Source: Odiellus spinosus
Taxonomy: Eukaryota; Arthropoda; Arachnida; Opiliones; Phalangiidae
Reading direction: 5' to 3'
DNA: 64,000 bases
NCBI GenBank assembly: GCA_963920705.1
Contig: OY987225.1
Location: 3,050,501 to 3,114,500 of the forward strand
Positions 24,158 through 36,725 of this stretch are shown here, piece after piece. The translations under genes were made by a program, and so were the position numbers. Under the pieces are notes generated by a model. The model had not been told where the DNA came from and made no database searches. It saw only the letters and a list, made by a program, of their open reading frames with translations. Every line of letters starts with the position of its first letter. Positions within the stretch are counted from its first letter, which is position 1.

Positions 24158-24253
24158 GTAAGCTTTTCGAAATAAATAGTTAACTTTTTTCCTGACGGCT
24201 CAGGCTTCTTGAAGAAAAGGCCAATGAAAATTTAACTTGTGTATTGTCATCAT

Positions 24254-24596
24254 CAAGAATAGATTCAACACAAGAATATTGAACCGTACGCTATACCTCT
24301 GTTGTAACGCTAGTTTCGAACGAGAGGAGCTTACTAGATTTGACGTTATATGCGTTTTGATTTTCACCCTATCACGAGCTTTCGAGGTCGGCGACAGAGA
24401 GCTAGCTCTGCGGGCAGCGCCTATCCCCGCAGCCTGATATCCTCCCCCCCCCGCACTTATCGTAAAAAACAGCCAACCGCTTCCTGTTCACGTGACATGA
24501 GGCGCGACGTAAGACCTCCGTAGGCTCCAACCGCTTGAAACTAGCGCGCGGACAAAGGTATAGCGCTTCCATATTCTTGTGTTAAATCTATTCTTG
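24254..24596. mobile_element. Family-C MITE, copy 2 (in a chitin synthase intron)
   Basis: Perfect ends CAAGAATAGATT and complement, flanked by perfect 7-bp repeats TCATCAT at 24,247-24,253 and 24,597-24,603. GC-rich interior with a C8 tract. Noncoding. Confidence 0.9.
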
Positions 24597-25324
24597 TCAT
24601 CATGAATAGTAAAATCGTTCAAAAGTCTTAAGAACATTACTCGGAAAGCTATTTAAAATGTTTTGCGTAAACATTATTCGTAGATACTGTACAAGAATAT
24701 ATTTTCAAAGATATACATAGACTCTGATAAGTAACTTTTTCTATTTATTTGACTGTTAAAATATGCTCAAAACCGTATGAAAACTCACCAAAGATTTTGC
24801 AATAATTTACAGTTAACTATCAAAGTTGCGAACTAGACTCGTTAAGAATAAATCCCTTGTTTGATTACAAATTTTCTTGGTAAAAAATAGTTTACTGGTC
24901 CTATTGAAATATCGTATAAAGATGGGGCGTGAACTCTAAAAAGCGCTGTTTCCAACAAATATCTCTTTCGGTTCACCCATGCCATTTCAAAGACAAACTC
25001 TCATTTGCATCAGCAACTGACTACTTTTGAAATAAATCGACAATTTCTTCGAGGCTAATTTTACGACTTTAATAATATACCACGAAACCTTTGACGAGTT
25101 TTGATAATGTGTTTAACCATATTTTAAGTCTAAATCTATAGAAAATAACTTTTTTCCAGAGTCTAGAATGCTCCAATTATTTCCGTTGGTAGTTTGTGTA
25201 TCCTGTATGGTCTTGGAAACCACTCTTTCTAGGTTATACCTCCGTGGTATCCTGCAAACCAAATGTTATTATTACGTATTCTGTGTTTGTTAAAACGAAA
25301 AAAGGCATTTTACGTTTATTTTAG

Positions 25325-25665
25325 CATTGTCTACGACAAAACCTGCACCTCATCTATCGAAACACCAGAGCTGAGTCCCACACCTTATGGTGGAAAAATA
25401 CATTGGAAATTGCCCGGTGGAACACCGTTGGTGCTTCACCTTAAAGATACGATGAAAGTCAGACGAAAGAAAAGATGGAGTCAAATAATGTACATTCGTT
25501 ACATCACAGAGTTTTCTAAGCCACGCGACGACCAAAACATCTTCATATTAGCCCTTGATGGGGACACGAATTTTGACTCGCTTGCCGTTATTCGGGCTTA
25601 CGACATTATAATGGCCGATAAAACAATAGGAGTGGTTTGCGGAAGAGTGCATCCAGTCGGCAAAG
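25325..25665 (+). CDS. CHS: Chitin synthase exon, GT2 catalytic core part 1
   Basis: Encodes TPYGGKIHWKLPGGTPLVLH followed by HLKD, KRWSQIMYIRYI and ALDGDTNF (25,551-25,574). The DGD holds the UDP-sugar/metal-binding acidic residues of the glycosyltransferase-2 fold. It ends with CGRVHPVGK. Acceptor TTTTAG ends at 25,324 and donor GTAGGT starts at 25,666. The exon joins the previous one through an asparagine codon and the next through a glycine codon. The enzyme polymerises UDP-GlcNAc into chitin at the plasma membrane. Confidence 0.9.
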
Positions 25666-27100
25666 GTAGGTAATAATTAAATTACTCAGTTCACGGATTT
25701 TTGGGTGTTCGGTTTATTTTCCAATCCCGCTGACAATACGTTTTCCTCCACTCCTAAGACAAAAATATCTTGAGGGACTGAAAGTAGTCTAAATTCCACA
25801 CAGTATTTATACTTGGATAGCTCCTTTTATGTTTAGAACTACGAGATCGTATGAAGAACTGTCGAGTTTTTACTGACTGTAGGTATCTCACACTTTGAAT
25901 CTTAAAACACTCGCTGCTTGTATTTTCCAATTATTCGTGGCTGGGCGTCTCTTCCTGGTGATAAATGGAAATAACAGCTTGTTGACTTCAAAATGGTGAT
26001 GATCTATACTCGCTTGGTCTTCACGAATTGTAACTGATCTTCAGTATTCCTCAGATTTATATATAACTATAATTTAGCAAGACGATAGTAACATACACAC
26101 ACAAATCAAACTCCAAAGATATTAGCAGTCAATTACTTGACAGCCTATTTTTACAATCCCAAAATTTCTAGTCTAATGAAAGAAAGTCTTTATAGCTCTC
26201 TTACAATCTCGTCTCCAGGTTTGGTCTCTAACGAATTTCACTTGACACGCCTGCTTTTAATTTCGCGCGTGGTCGCAGGTCGAGACATGAAAGTCGCTTA
26301 GACATTTATAGGCGTTCACGTCATAAAATGCAATCCTTTATAAATGATATATAAATGATATATACTGCAAATCCAGCGTTTCGCGTAAATTCGTAATAAT
26401 GCCTGACTACCCTGGCTCTATCTGAGTCTCTGCATACGCGATATTTTTGCGCGAAACAAATCCAAAATGGGCTAAAAATCAAACACATTTGCGCATACTG
26501 CTTAAGTCACGTTTGCAAACGTACGAGAATTCGAAAAAAAATAAAATTAAACCGAAAGCACGAGCTATTAACCGTTTATTTTTAACCAATTCCCATGGTA
26601 CTGTTCCAAACTTAGCTAAAGCTGCTTCTCACAAGAAGATCAAAATTGATATAATAAGTGTTTTTAATTTCACGCGGAAACTTGTTTCCAGTGAAATTTA
26701 TAAAACGGGCACAGAATCAAGGTCAAAAACGCTGTCGCCGCTGTCTCCGCTGTCTCCGCGTCGACGCGTTGCCGCGGTTGGATAGGTTACTTTTACGGAA
26801 TGTTTCATGCTATTTCGTTAGAGATAACCACGTTCCATCGCGGTCCGCTGTAGCTACTACTTTAGGATAATTCACCCTACTCGCCAGAGATAATATAGCG
26901 TCGGGAGTCTCTGGAACCCAAGAGCCGTTGCGGACATACGGTTTACGTTAGAAAATCTAAGAAACACACTATTACAGCATCATTTTCAGGAGTCATGTCC
27001 GAGACTATTACTAAGCGCCGAGTAAAATTTAACGGCCTCTCGTCTAGTGAATCTTACCGGGCTAGTGCATTTTTTTTACCTCTCCGAGTGAACTTTAGTT
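25666..27100. other. Intron DNA, no exon seen
   Basis: Start of the 8-kb intron between the two halves of the catalytic core. The plus frame at 26,447-26,785 has no domain. A GC-richer part at 26,700-27,060 may be transposon-derived but I cannot name it. Confidence 0.35.
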
Positions 27101-27121
27101 CACGGAGAGGTTCTGTCCTGA

Positions 27122-27197
27122 TCGTGTGTGTGTGTGTGTGGGTGTGTGTGTGTGTGTGTGGGTGTGTGTGTGTGTGTGTAGGTGTGTGTGTGTGTCC
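27122..27197. repeat. GT microsatellite
   Basis: Interrupted (GT)n tract with GGGT interruptions at regular intervals. A 12-bp inverted pair (CTCCGTGAACTA-type) lies just upstream at 27,080-27,113. Confidence 0.9.
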
Positions 27198-28385
27198 GTC
27201 GTTCGCCGTGTTCGCAATTACGTCATCGCAAGAAAATTCTATTTTAGTTCAAAACTCTTCTCATAGGTGGCGGTACAATTTCCAAATTCTGAAATTTTCA
27301 TTTCAAATAAAATCTCTCACAGGAGGTCTCCCTCCCAGTCACTGTCCGCGCTCGACGCTGTTAACTTTTGGGATAGCCATGCCAACGCGCTAGCGGTTAT
27401 GCTATAAGTACATGGTAGAATCTGAGATAAAAACATCTTAAATCTGTGATAGGTGCTTTACGGAAGCCAGGCCGTGTAATAGTAGCGTCGCGTATAATTC
27501 TTTATATATGTATCCAATTAAAAAAAAAATTTAAAAGCTTATTACTCGTAATTTACATTATAAAATAAAATATTACTAGTCTTAAACGATCATAATATAA
27601 TATTCAAATTTAATTATATTTATTAAATTAATTTGACGTTAACTTTTTGTCACAGGTGACGCTAGATTAGTAGGAAGTAGGACTACAGCAGTATAACGAA
27701 ATAAAGGCGTACGGTTTTTTTTAAAACTTTAATTATGCTTGATTTAAATTCTATAATAATTAGTTCTAGTCCTCTCTCAAAAAATCATATTTAAATTTAA
27801 TTATATTTTGTAAATTAACTTTCTATCTGTAAGCATGGAATAATTAGTAGCTTATGCTGTAGGTGACACTAGTTTCCCTCGAACTCGGCTTAAAGCTTAC
27901 CTTAATACCTTTCAGTCAAGGAAGGTCAAACTCATTAAGTCATTTTCTATAATTTGTTTAATCACATCATTCTCTTTAATTCAGTCTTAGGTTTAAATTA
28001 ATTAATAATAAATAATCTAGAAATTCAGTTGTGTTTATTCTTGTAAAATCCATTTCAACTACAATTTGTTTAATCATAGTTAATTGAATTCTATCATCAT
28101 TACGTTTAATTTAGTCCTATAGCTTGAAAATAATTTAATTATGGTTTTATTGTTTTACTTTTGGTTAGAATAATTTTAATTTAAGATAAACTTCAACTAT
28201 TATGTATCTGTAAAATAACAGAGGCTCGAAAATTAAGGTAGGTATGGCGCGTCCGTGCTTGCACGGAGCATGGGGTCTCTTCGTAGAATATTCGACTCTT
28301 TCGAGAGAGTGAAAATAAAACTAAACATGACCATGTAGCTGAATACGTCGCTCCTATTTTTAATTGTCATTAGAATTTGACTAAT

Positions 28386-28880
28386 TATTTTAATACGATT
28401 TTTTCGTATCATTTATGCTTAATAAAATAGTATTAGTCTTCTTCTATCATAATATCATATTTAAATTTAATTTCATTTTGGAAATAAATATGATGTAAAC
28501 GTTCTACCAACAGGTGACACTAGTTTCATCGTGCAAACAGTGTAGCGGCAAAAGTAACCTTATAGCAAAAAATGTGCCACTCCTCTTTCTTATTTTAACC
28601 CAAAAATTATAAAATAAATTTTTAACATCGTCTACCTGGTTTCATTAGTTTTCTTGTTATTTTAATACGATTTTTTCGTATCATTTATGCTTAATAAAAT
28701 AGTATTAGTCTTCTGCTATCATAATATCATATTTAAATTTCATTTTATTTTGTAAATAAATATGCTGTAACTTTCTACCAGCAGGTGACATAAGTTTCAT
28801 CGTGTAGTGTAGCGGCAAAAGTAACCTTATAGCAAGAAGTGTGCCACTCCTATTTCTTATTTTATATATATATATATATA
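28386..28880. repeat. Tandem duplication, unit of about 275 bp
   Basis: The block beginning TTATTTTAATACGATTTTTT at about 28,386 repeats from about 28,660, including the words GTGTAGCGGCAAAAGTAACC and GGTGACA. The end of the second unit resumes at 29,288 after a foldback insertion. Related GGTGAC...CTAG words at 27,652 and 27,860 suggest older, more diverged units upstream. Confidence 0.75.
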
Positions 28881-28891
28881 TATTTTAAATA

Positions 28892-29287
28892 TAAGGTAAG
28901 ATTATACTTTGAGTGGGATCAGCTGTAACAGGCGTAATTCACCGCCTATCTACCGGAAACTATTTTATAGTATATATCAGACCTTGACGACTTCCGGAAA
29001 CCAAAAAAAGTTTTTTTTTTTTTTTTTTTTTTTTTTCAGTTTTTTTTTTCAGTTTTTTTTACATGGGTTAGGTTGGGTTGGGTTAGGTTAGGTTAGGTCC
29101 CACCAAAAAAAAAAAAAAAAAAAAATGTAAAAACCTACCAAATAATTATTTATTTTTTATTTTTTTTTTTTTTTTGGTTTCCGGAAGTCGTCAAGGTCTG
29201 ACATATACTATAAAAATAGTTTCCGGTAGATAGGAAGTGAATTACGCCTCTTACGGCTGATCCCACTCAAAGTATAATCATACCTAT
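28892..29287. mobile_element. Foldback element with telomere-like loop
   Basis: About 115-bp arms pair (GATTATACTTTGAGTGGGAT at the left and its complement at the right). It is inserted in the second unit of the 275-bp tandem duplication, whose first unit shows the uninterrupted site. The loop holds long T and A tracts around a GGTTA/GGTTG run at 29,066-29,098. Confidence 0.75.
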
Positions 29288-29389
29288 TATAAAATCAATT
29301 TTTAACATCGACTACCTGGTTTCATTAGTTTTCTTAATTACAATTAGACTTGGGACGAGGAGAGGTAATATTTTGGTTTCCCAACTTGT

Positions 29390-29500
29390 TTTTGGTTTAC
29401 ATTTAGATAGTTTTTGATTTAACTTTTAGTTAGTTTTTGGTTTTAAATTATAGTTAGTTTTTGGTTTTAAATTATAGTTAGTTTTTGGCTCACTTTTAGT
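29390..29500. repeat. Short tandem repeat, unit of about 28 bp
   Basis: Repeats of TAGTTAGTTTTTGGTTTTAA, three to four imperfect copies. Confidence 0.7.
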
Positions 29501-29929
29501 TAGTATGTAGTTGTATTATGTAGCTGTAGTATGTAGCATGTGTAACAGTGTAAGAGTTTCAAGAGCAAATTACCGCGTGAAATTACTATTCCGGGCCCCT
29601 GCGGACCGTCTTGTTTGACTTATTTAGCACTTCTCGTGAGCGAGCTATACAGAGAAAAGCTCGCGTGCACGCATATACTCAATTTTAGGTCTGTCACAAA
29701 TTGTTGTAGCCTCATTTGCTTGAATTTCGTTATTATGCTTAACATTCTTTTACGCGCACTTATTTATTTTAGAAATTCAGAGAAATCTCACAAAATATTA
29801 GAACGTTCTTTAATTATTTTAGTTATTTAGTCCTGTCTAAAGTACCAGCGCGTTCTTCGTACGATTTCTCAATCTTTATATTGATATTTAGACTTGAATG
29901 CAATGGAGAAGAGTGCACCATTTGATATT

Positions 29930-30690
29930 CTTAAGTAAAATTTTCTCATTCTTAATAATGAGTTGAAATGGGTAAAATTCACAGAAAGACGCGAGAAAAT
30001 TATGCACGGCGGATTCAATAGTGCAATGACGCAACTAAATATATAAAACCCGTATGAACTCACGTTTATCTCTCACCTTTATGGTGATTAATTTTGGGTA
30101 TGTCTAAAATATAAATCTCGAATATCTTCTAAATTATCTATTGACTTAATTTTTCTGTTACATTATTCATTTGATTAAGTTAATCCATTTTAATTATAAT
30201 TAAATGCCTACTACTCTTCAATTTACTAAAAGAAATCACACCATAAGGCTAAAAGAGAAAAATTTTAAAAGGTACTATATATATTGTCCGAGGAGCTATG
30301 TTAGGTAGACCAAGGTTGCAACCTGAAAACCTGCTCCTTCAATCCTCCCACTTCATTCTAGACGTTTCTCGTAACCCGAAGCGCTTGGTAGTAGAGAGAG
30401 GAGACGAGGAGTTGAGCGGAAGATGGATGGTTTGCGTGTTGGGAATTAATTCGGATCACTGCAGGCCAGGTGGCTCGAAGTTATTGGCTGCTACATTCAA
30501 GAATATCTCAATTTACTCCATTTTTGGGTAATGTTCTTCTACGAATCGGAGGTCGACTGTAAAAAGCTAATCTGAAATTTACTGAAAAACATCCTGCCCT
30601 CAAAGCATAGCCTTACTGAATTAGATTTCACAGAAAGACGCGAGAAAACTATGCACGGCGGATTCAATAGTGCAATGACGCAGTTACGCG
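29930..30690 (+). repeat. About 62-bp direct repeat around a gene-free stretch
   Basis: TTCACAGAAAGACGCGAGAA through GTGCAATGACGCA occurs at 29,978-30,036 and again at 30,627-30,688. The second copy continues into the BEL/Pao integrase relic and encodes part of its zinc-binding region. The 590 bp between them hold no recognised exon. Confidence 0.65.
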
Positions 30691-31320
30691 AAACCTATTG
30701 GGTTTTACAAGGTCAACAATTAGTCAAGAAATGCTTTGTTTTGTCGAAGATATTTAGCTAAAGCAGGGAGGAATATATTTGCTCCATTGCCAAAAGATCG
30801 AGTGACGCAATAACTGGCGTAAAATTCGCCGGACCACTTTTCGTACACAATGACACAGCTAACGATCAATCCAAAGCTTATGTAGCGCTTTACACCTGCG
30901 CAGTCACACGAGCCCTGCATTTGGAGATAGTCATGGACGTGAGCGCGGAAAAAATTGTTTTATCCTTTCGACGTTTCGTGGCAAGAAGAGTTATTTGCCA
31001 TACAATGTATTCCGATAATGTAAAAGCATTCAAAGTATTTAGCCGATATGTTCCAGACAGTTTGATTACCGAGTCATAAAAAAATCCGATGGAAATATAT
31101 TCTCCCGCGAGCTTGCTGGTGGGGCGGATTTTGGGAACGCCTCGTTCGTTCAGTTAAAAGCTGCATGAAGAAAACTATTGGCCCAATAGTTATTGGCTGT
31201 ACAATTCTAAAACGAGCAATCCAGATGGCGTATAATCTCAAGTTATCACAAGATGACCGAGTCATCAGGCCGGAGGATGTTGCAAGCTAATCATGGAAAA
31301 TATCATTGAACTTATATTTA
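30625..31320 (+). pseudogene. BEL/Pao integrase relic
   Basis: Across several frames the plus strand reads as a BEL/Pao integrase: MHGGFNSAMTQLRETYWVLQ (zinc-binding region), then VKFAGPLFV with the first catalytic aspartate replaced in the usual D-F-A-G position, KAYVALYTCAVTRALHLEIV, RRFVARRVICHTMYSDN, and a region equivalent to the C-terminal GRLER-type block. Stops and frameshifts occur repeatedly. No LTR seen. It lies inside the long chitin synthase intron. Confidence 0.75.
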
Positions 31321-31596
31321 ACAAATAGTAGATCAATTTATGTTGTATATTCTGGAAATCTTATGCTCACCTAAAAAGCCTATCAAAATATTTTATAGTT
31401 AACGAGTTCATTCCATATTGTCGATCATGCTATTATTCACGAGGGACAGTTTTGACAACGCAGAGTTAGCATCGACCGAGTAGAGATATGGATAAGCTAG
31501 TGAAATCAAGGACAGCCCTCAAAGCACGTACTGATGTACTCCTTAAAAGGATTGAATAGGAACTCAACAACGAAGAGATCAACCATTCAAGAGAAG

Positions 31597-31785
31597 TCTA
31601 GTTAAATTGGAATCAAATTGACCGATTGGTTTAGTCAATGCTGGATGGACATGTTGAGTTGGCAGAAAGGTCGATTCCGCATGGAAGTCTGGTCTGTGGT
31701 CTAGTTAATTTGGAATCAAATTGCCCTATTGGTTTTAAATTAATTAGTCATGGATGGATATGTGGAGTTGGCAGGAGGTAGTGAA
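31597..31785. repeat. Tandem duplication, period about 105 bp
   Basis: TCTAGTTAAATTGGAATCAAATTG with GAGTTGGCAG recurs at about 31,702. Two diverged units, noncoding. Confidence 0.6.
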
Positions 31786-32289
31786 CTGATCAATCTTAGC
31801 CAAATTGGTTACGTTTACTACACCTTATGTGGTTCCTTTATGACATATGGTTGCTTCCCTCCCACACACGACCCTCTCGTGTGGTACTAGACACCGTCGG
31901 CTGTCTATGGGAAGTAAAACTGGGTCAAATAAGGCAATTATTATTTTCTCCGGAAGTGGCACACACACAGACAAGACCAGCGTAAAATCGCCCCATGAAC
32001 TAAAGTTCTGTCGGGGAGGTAAAACGTTCTTGACCATGGGTAAGAGGCGTTTAGAGCGGTGTTGGATATCGGCTCAAGGCTAAAATTAAAATTCAATGGC
32101 GCTGTTCATCAAAATATTGCAAAGAGGCTGATTGGAGATGCCACCTCGAGAAACCCATAAGAACGTTTATTTCATGATTATGATCATAAAATGGAAAACT
32201 ATCTAAAGTTTCGCGTAGTTTCATTAAGTCCATAAAGAAGCCACACCACGAGAGCTCATTGTGACGCTAAGTGTTATAACTATAAGCCG

Positions 32290-32475
32290 CTATGTCACTC
32301 GCGCAAAAAACCCATAATCCATATCATTCGCGTCAAAAAGTGTCGGACTGCATTCTACTTTTAAGTAGAGCCAAAAGACTAATCCAGTCATTCGCGCCAA
32401 AAAAAGATAATCCAAATCATCCGCGCAAAACACCGTAAATTGTTCGCACTGTATTCTACCTTTAACTATAACCAA
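32290..32475. repeat. Tandem duplication, period about 100 bp
   Basis: Two diverged units sharing TCATTCGCG, CAAAAA and GCATTCTAC words. Noncoding intron DNA. Confidence 0.55.
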
Positions 32476-33666
32476 AAAAGCGGGCAAAAGTATTAAAGTA
32501 CTAACAAAACCCCGTCTGCCCCTTTTTTACTCATAGCAACCACGCACGAGGTTTTGTTAGTTCCAACTTTTATCACTGTTTGCCCTAAGAGTACGCTTTA
32601 AAGGGAAAGGCAACCCAACTTTAAAAGTACTTCCATTGGAAAGAGCATGCTTAAAAACCTACAAATCAAAACACATTATAGTTATTTAAGTCTTGGTTAA
32701 TTTATAAATATCATTTTAAAACCGAAATTTACGTTCCTAGAAGAACGCCATATTTGCTTCCCGGCATTTCGAGTTTTATAAATAAGGATCCGCTTCAATG
32801 ATTGGCCTTTAAGTGACCCAATAAAGATTTGCGAAACGAAGGCCATTCGAGTCGGCTGCAGTCGGATCGTCTGTTCGTAACTTCGTAAGAAGACCCGTAA
32901 TTTTGTGATTTCTAACTTTCTACGAAAACATGCCTAGTTGCGTAATTAATGAATGCAGTTTAGTTCTTACCTTCTAATTCTTCAAATCAACTTAAGACTC
33001 GGTTAATACCTAGTACTGACTACTACTAGCTCAGCTGGCCGACCGACCTTCGAGTTAGTGTTCGCGCGCGGGATCCTTCGGAAGTAGCCTATGTTTCGGC
33101 CCGGCATATCTTATTTGACTCTAAAGAAATTGAGCGCGCTTATACCCACATCTATTTTCAGCTAGAGTCAAGTGATTTTAGGTGAGAAATAAACCAATCG
33201 GCGAAGCCGATCCTCAGCAGGCATCGAAATGGTATGAAAAAACTAAAATGGCGTTCACTAGAGATCACATTTTGCTTATAATAAACGCAAATATCTTAAT
33301 ATCTACTAACTATTAAATTTTTTGCGATATGATATTAGTCGTTTTAATATACGCTCTATAATTTAAGACACACTTTTTTTTATCCCGGTCTGTACCTTTA
33401 AGGTAAAAAAATATGTATACCACTATAATATTTTGTATTCTGCAAACATTATCTACAACTAAGCCGAATTGACTAACACTTGGAGGCTCTTCAAAAAATA
33501 TTGATGTCTAGATAATTGAATATTATAAAACAATACTGAGTGGTACTTATTCGTGTTAAGCATAATCTTTAATTATCTCTTCTATAATGTTTTTACCAAT
33601 ACAGTTTATTTTAATTATGTTTGAAATATTTGAAATGAAGTAGATACTTTAATTTTATAAATACAG
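32476..33666. other. Intron DNA, nothing recognised
   Basis: AT-rich sequence with a GC-richer patch at 32,840-33,120. No exon identified. Confidence 0.35.
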
Positions 33667-33861
33667 GTGCTTTGGTTTGGTACCAAAAATTTGAGTATGC
33701 CATAAGTCACTGGCTTCAAAAAGCCACGGAGGACGTCTATGGCGGCGTGCTGTGCTCTCCTGGATGTTTCTCGTTTTTTAGGGCTTCCTGTCTGAGAATG
33801 GTTTTGCAGGATTATGAAAGCGACGCAAAAGAAGCCAAAGACTATTTGAAATTCGATCAAG
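33667..33861 (+). CDS. CHS: Chitin synthase exon, GT2 catalytic core part 2
   Basis: Encodes [34 protein letters not shown] and ends DQG. These are the most conserved blocks of animal chitin synthase ([17 protein letters not shown]; CSPGCFSLFR). Acceptor AATACAG ends at 33,666. The downstream junction that restores the invariant DQGEDRW uses GCAAGT at 33,862, a GC-AG intron; using the nearby GTAAAA instead would insert residues and break phase. Confidence 0.92.
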
Positions 33862-34567
33862 GCAAGTAAAAACTTCAAAAGACTACTTACATGTACACCT
33901 AGATTCGATCATATACAAAAATTATATACATTATCGACGTCTATCTTTGTAATTGTTCATCGTAGTACTTTCCATGTGAAATAGATGGAAAGTGGGTTGA
34001 ATGGGAAACTGATACCATTGGCTACACTGCCGCCGCTTCCACTAAAGCCACGGAATTTACTCCCAAAGCTCAGTTCGACTCGGGTATTGTCAAATTGATC
34101 TCGTGCCAACCTCGGGAATGCTTCAAAAGTAGCTGAAAAAATGACTGAGGCTATTTAAACATACGCGTGGCGTCGGCTTTATTATTCATTTCAATATGTT
34201 CCCATAGAGCAACGAAAGAAATTAGCTTATACAATGAGGAAAAACTTCTAATAATGGTCTAATAAAGTGAAAAAACATGAATTCATCAAAGCTCAGCAAA
34301 ATAAAACAGGCCTTTGGTCCATTCTGTTGGAATTATCCAATTTGGAACATTTCTGATCAAACTAGGTGACTTTTTCTGATTGGTTAAGCTGATTTCATTA
34401 GTTACTTTAAGGGAGCATATTGAAATGAAAAGTAAAACCGATGCAAACTCTAGGTAAAAACAGCATCGGGATTATTTTATATTTCTTGTAATTAAAATCG
34501 TGAAATTTTAACGATTCAGATTGCATGTCCACTCTAACGGTTTGAAGACATACTTTTCTAATTCTAG

Positions 34568-35257
34568 GCGAGGACCGATGGTTAACAACTTTAGTTATGC
34601 GGCAAGGCTATCGTGTCAAATACAGCGCGAATTCCGTTGTTTATACGCAAGCCCCGGAATCGTACGACGAGCTTTTTAAACAACGTCGTCGCTGGGAACC
34701 ATCGACTTTAGTCAATAACATGGATATTTTGTTCAAGGAAACCGATATCCTACGCAAACGCACCTACTTATGGATTACGTACATATCACTAATAATCTTC
34801 AGCATCTTCATGGCACCAAGCAATATATTTTTAGTGATAACGCATATGACTTATTCCGTCTTGCAAATACCTTGGATAGTGTCTTTATACATTAACCTCA
34901 CGTTGGTTATGGCTTTCGTCGTAACCTGTTTTCGTGCTAAAAACCATCAACAAATACGTTTCGCGAAGATGTTAAGTTGCGCGTACGCTCTTTTAACATC
35001 TATATTCATTATCCAGAAGACGATAGAGTTCCAATTTCAGTTGCAATTTAGATTTTTGTTACCAATTATAGTGCTACAACTTTTATTCTTAGGTATTTTA
35101 CACCCGAATGATTTTACTAGTTTATTATACGCCGTTCCTTATTTCGTCTTAGTACCCACAATGCAATTCTTGGTACAGATATATTCTGCCATAAATTTGA
35201 ATAATGTCTCGTGGGGAACGCGGGAAGACACCAGTGATACAAACTCTTTTCTTAAAG
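34568..35257 (+). CDS. CHS: Chitin synthase exon: EDRW, QRRRW and membrane helices
   Basis: Starts GEDRWLTT (34,570-34,593), the catalytic-base block, followed by QRRRW at 34,681-34,695, the processive-polymer signature of chitin, cellulose and hyaluronan synthases. After that come at least five hydrophobic helices and the SWGTRE motif (35,209-35,226) conserved in animal enzymes. Acceptor ATTCTAG ends at 34,567; donor GTATAT starts at 35,258. Phase is consistent on both sides. From 34,858 onward this exon is repeated inverted at 63,600-64,000. The frame runs on past the donor into intron sequence with a 20-bp tandem duplication (35,281-35,320) that the right-arm copy lacks. Confidence 0.92.
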
Positions 35258-35738
35258 GTATATGCCACATTAAAGTAGACACGCCACCTGATTCGATAGG
35301 CACGCCACCTGATTCGATAGGATCCTTGTCGAATCGATTTTATCGATAGAAAATGAAAAAATTCCTAGGCGGTTTTACATACGCGTGACGTATGTGCTGA
35401 AATGAAAGAAATCGTCTATCCCCAATCAGGAAAAAATCTAATTTGGCCAAAAAGCGTCCAAATTGGTAAATTCTGACAGAATTCGATCAAACAGACCAAA
35501 TAAAATATCCTGAATTCAACAAAAGTCTAAAATGTCCTTGGTCCATTTTGAGGAAATTTTCTATTATTATAGATTAGTTACGCGAGCCTGGTGGGAGATA
35601 GATTAAACAAAGCTAGAATCGAGTTAGGTTGCGTGTCTACTTTAAAATAATTTTTGCTTATACACACATTTTAAAATAAAAATGCCTTAATATTTTCATT
35701 TAACAATAGTTAGTAAAAATTGTAATATACGCAAAAAG

Positions 35739-36062
35739 CAAGAATAGATTCAACATAAGAATATCGAACCGTACGCTATACCTCTGGTATAACGCTAGTT
35801 TCAAGCGGGTGGAGCTTCCTAGATTTGACATTATACGCGTTATGATTTTCACCCTATCACGAGCTTTCGAGGTCCGCGACAGAGAGCTAGCTCCGCCGGC
35901 AGCGCCTATCCCCGCAGCCTGATATCCTCCCCCCCGCACTTATCGTAGAAAACCTCCAATCGCTTCCTGTGCACGTGACATGAGGCGCGGCGTAAGACCT
36001 CCGTATACTCCATCCGCTTGAGACTAGCGCGCGGACAAAGGTATAGCTCTTCCATATTCTTG
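35739..36062. mobile_element. Family-C MITE, copy 3 (left palindrome arm)
   Basis: Perfect flanking CAAAAAG at 35,732-35,738 and 36,063-36,069. Its right end has lost about 17 bp between two ATTCTTG words relative to the right-arm copy at 62,830-63,149. Shared by both arms, so the insertion predates the duplication. Confidence 0.88.
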
Positions 36063-36295
36063 CAAAAAGTTCTGTTTGTACAACCCTCTTCCGTGACATG
36101 TTCTGAACATATTGAACTGACTGACTGGCTACTTTAACTGGAGCTAATGGTAAATTCCGTTACAGTTAACATTCATTTTTAATAGATGATTTCTAAAGTA
36201 ATTAACGTTAATTGAAGAAATAAGCAGTATGGCGTGTTTTTAAATGTGGTTTCTATTGGAAGACAGTTATTAAACAAGGATTTAACCTTTTTCAG

Positions 36296-36725
36296 ATAAT
36301 GGGCCAAGTGATTACGAGTTAATAACTAGTGAAGATTACTGGACTCGCCAGGCACCATTTAAAGAAGCTACGTTTACGGAATTACCAGCAGATGAGTTAC
36401 GATTTTGGGAAAATTTGCTTTTCAAATCGTTGACACCGATGGTATTAAATAGCGAGCAAAAACTTGAGCGTGAGCGATGCCTAATAAAGTACAGAAACTC
36501 CGTGGTTTTGTTTCTGGGTGTTGTTAGTTTCAGTTATATTCTCTCGAGGCAACTTGGAATGTATATCTCTTTACCATACTCGAAGGAATTCAACGTGCCT
36601 TTCTTTTGGACTGATTCGGCTGATGAGGACACCTTCTACGTTAAGTGGCAAATAGTAGACCTAATAGTAGTGATTGTGTTTATTTTAATCACATCAATGC
36701 AGAATTTGGGGCTATTAGTTCACAG
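36296..36725 (+). CDS. CHS: Chitin synthase exon, C-terminal membrane segments
   Basis: Encodes an acidic linker containing SDYELITSEDYW and FWENLLFKSL, a basic helix (EQKLERERCLIKYRNS), and then two membrane stretches (VVLFLGVVSFSYIL and DLIVVIVFILITSM) ending LGLLVHR. This matches the layout after SWGTRE in animal chitin synthases, where an FW-E-L segment is followed by the last helices and an HR before the tail. Acceptor TTTTTCAG ends at 36,295; donor GTAACG at 36,726. The inverted copy at 62,169-62,595 has three amino-acid changes and one missing codon, both frames open. Confidence 0.85.

Noticed and set aside
26995-27393. 132-residue plus frame with a VCVCVWVCVC run
   Set aside because: The core is the GT microsatellite; flanks show no domain or splice support.
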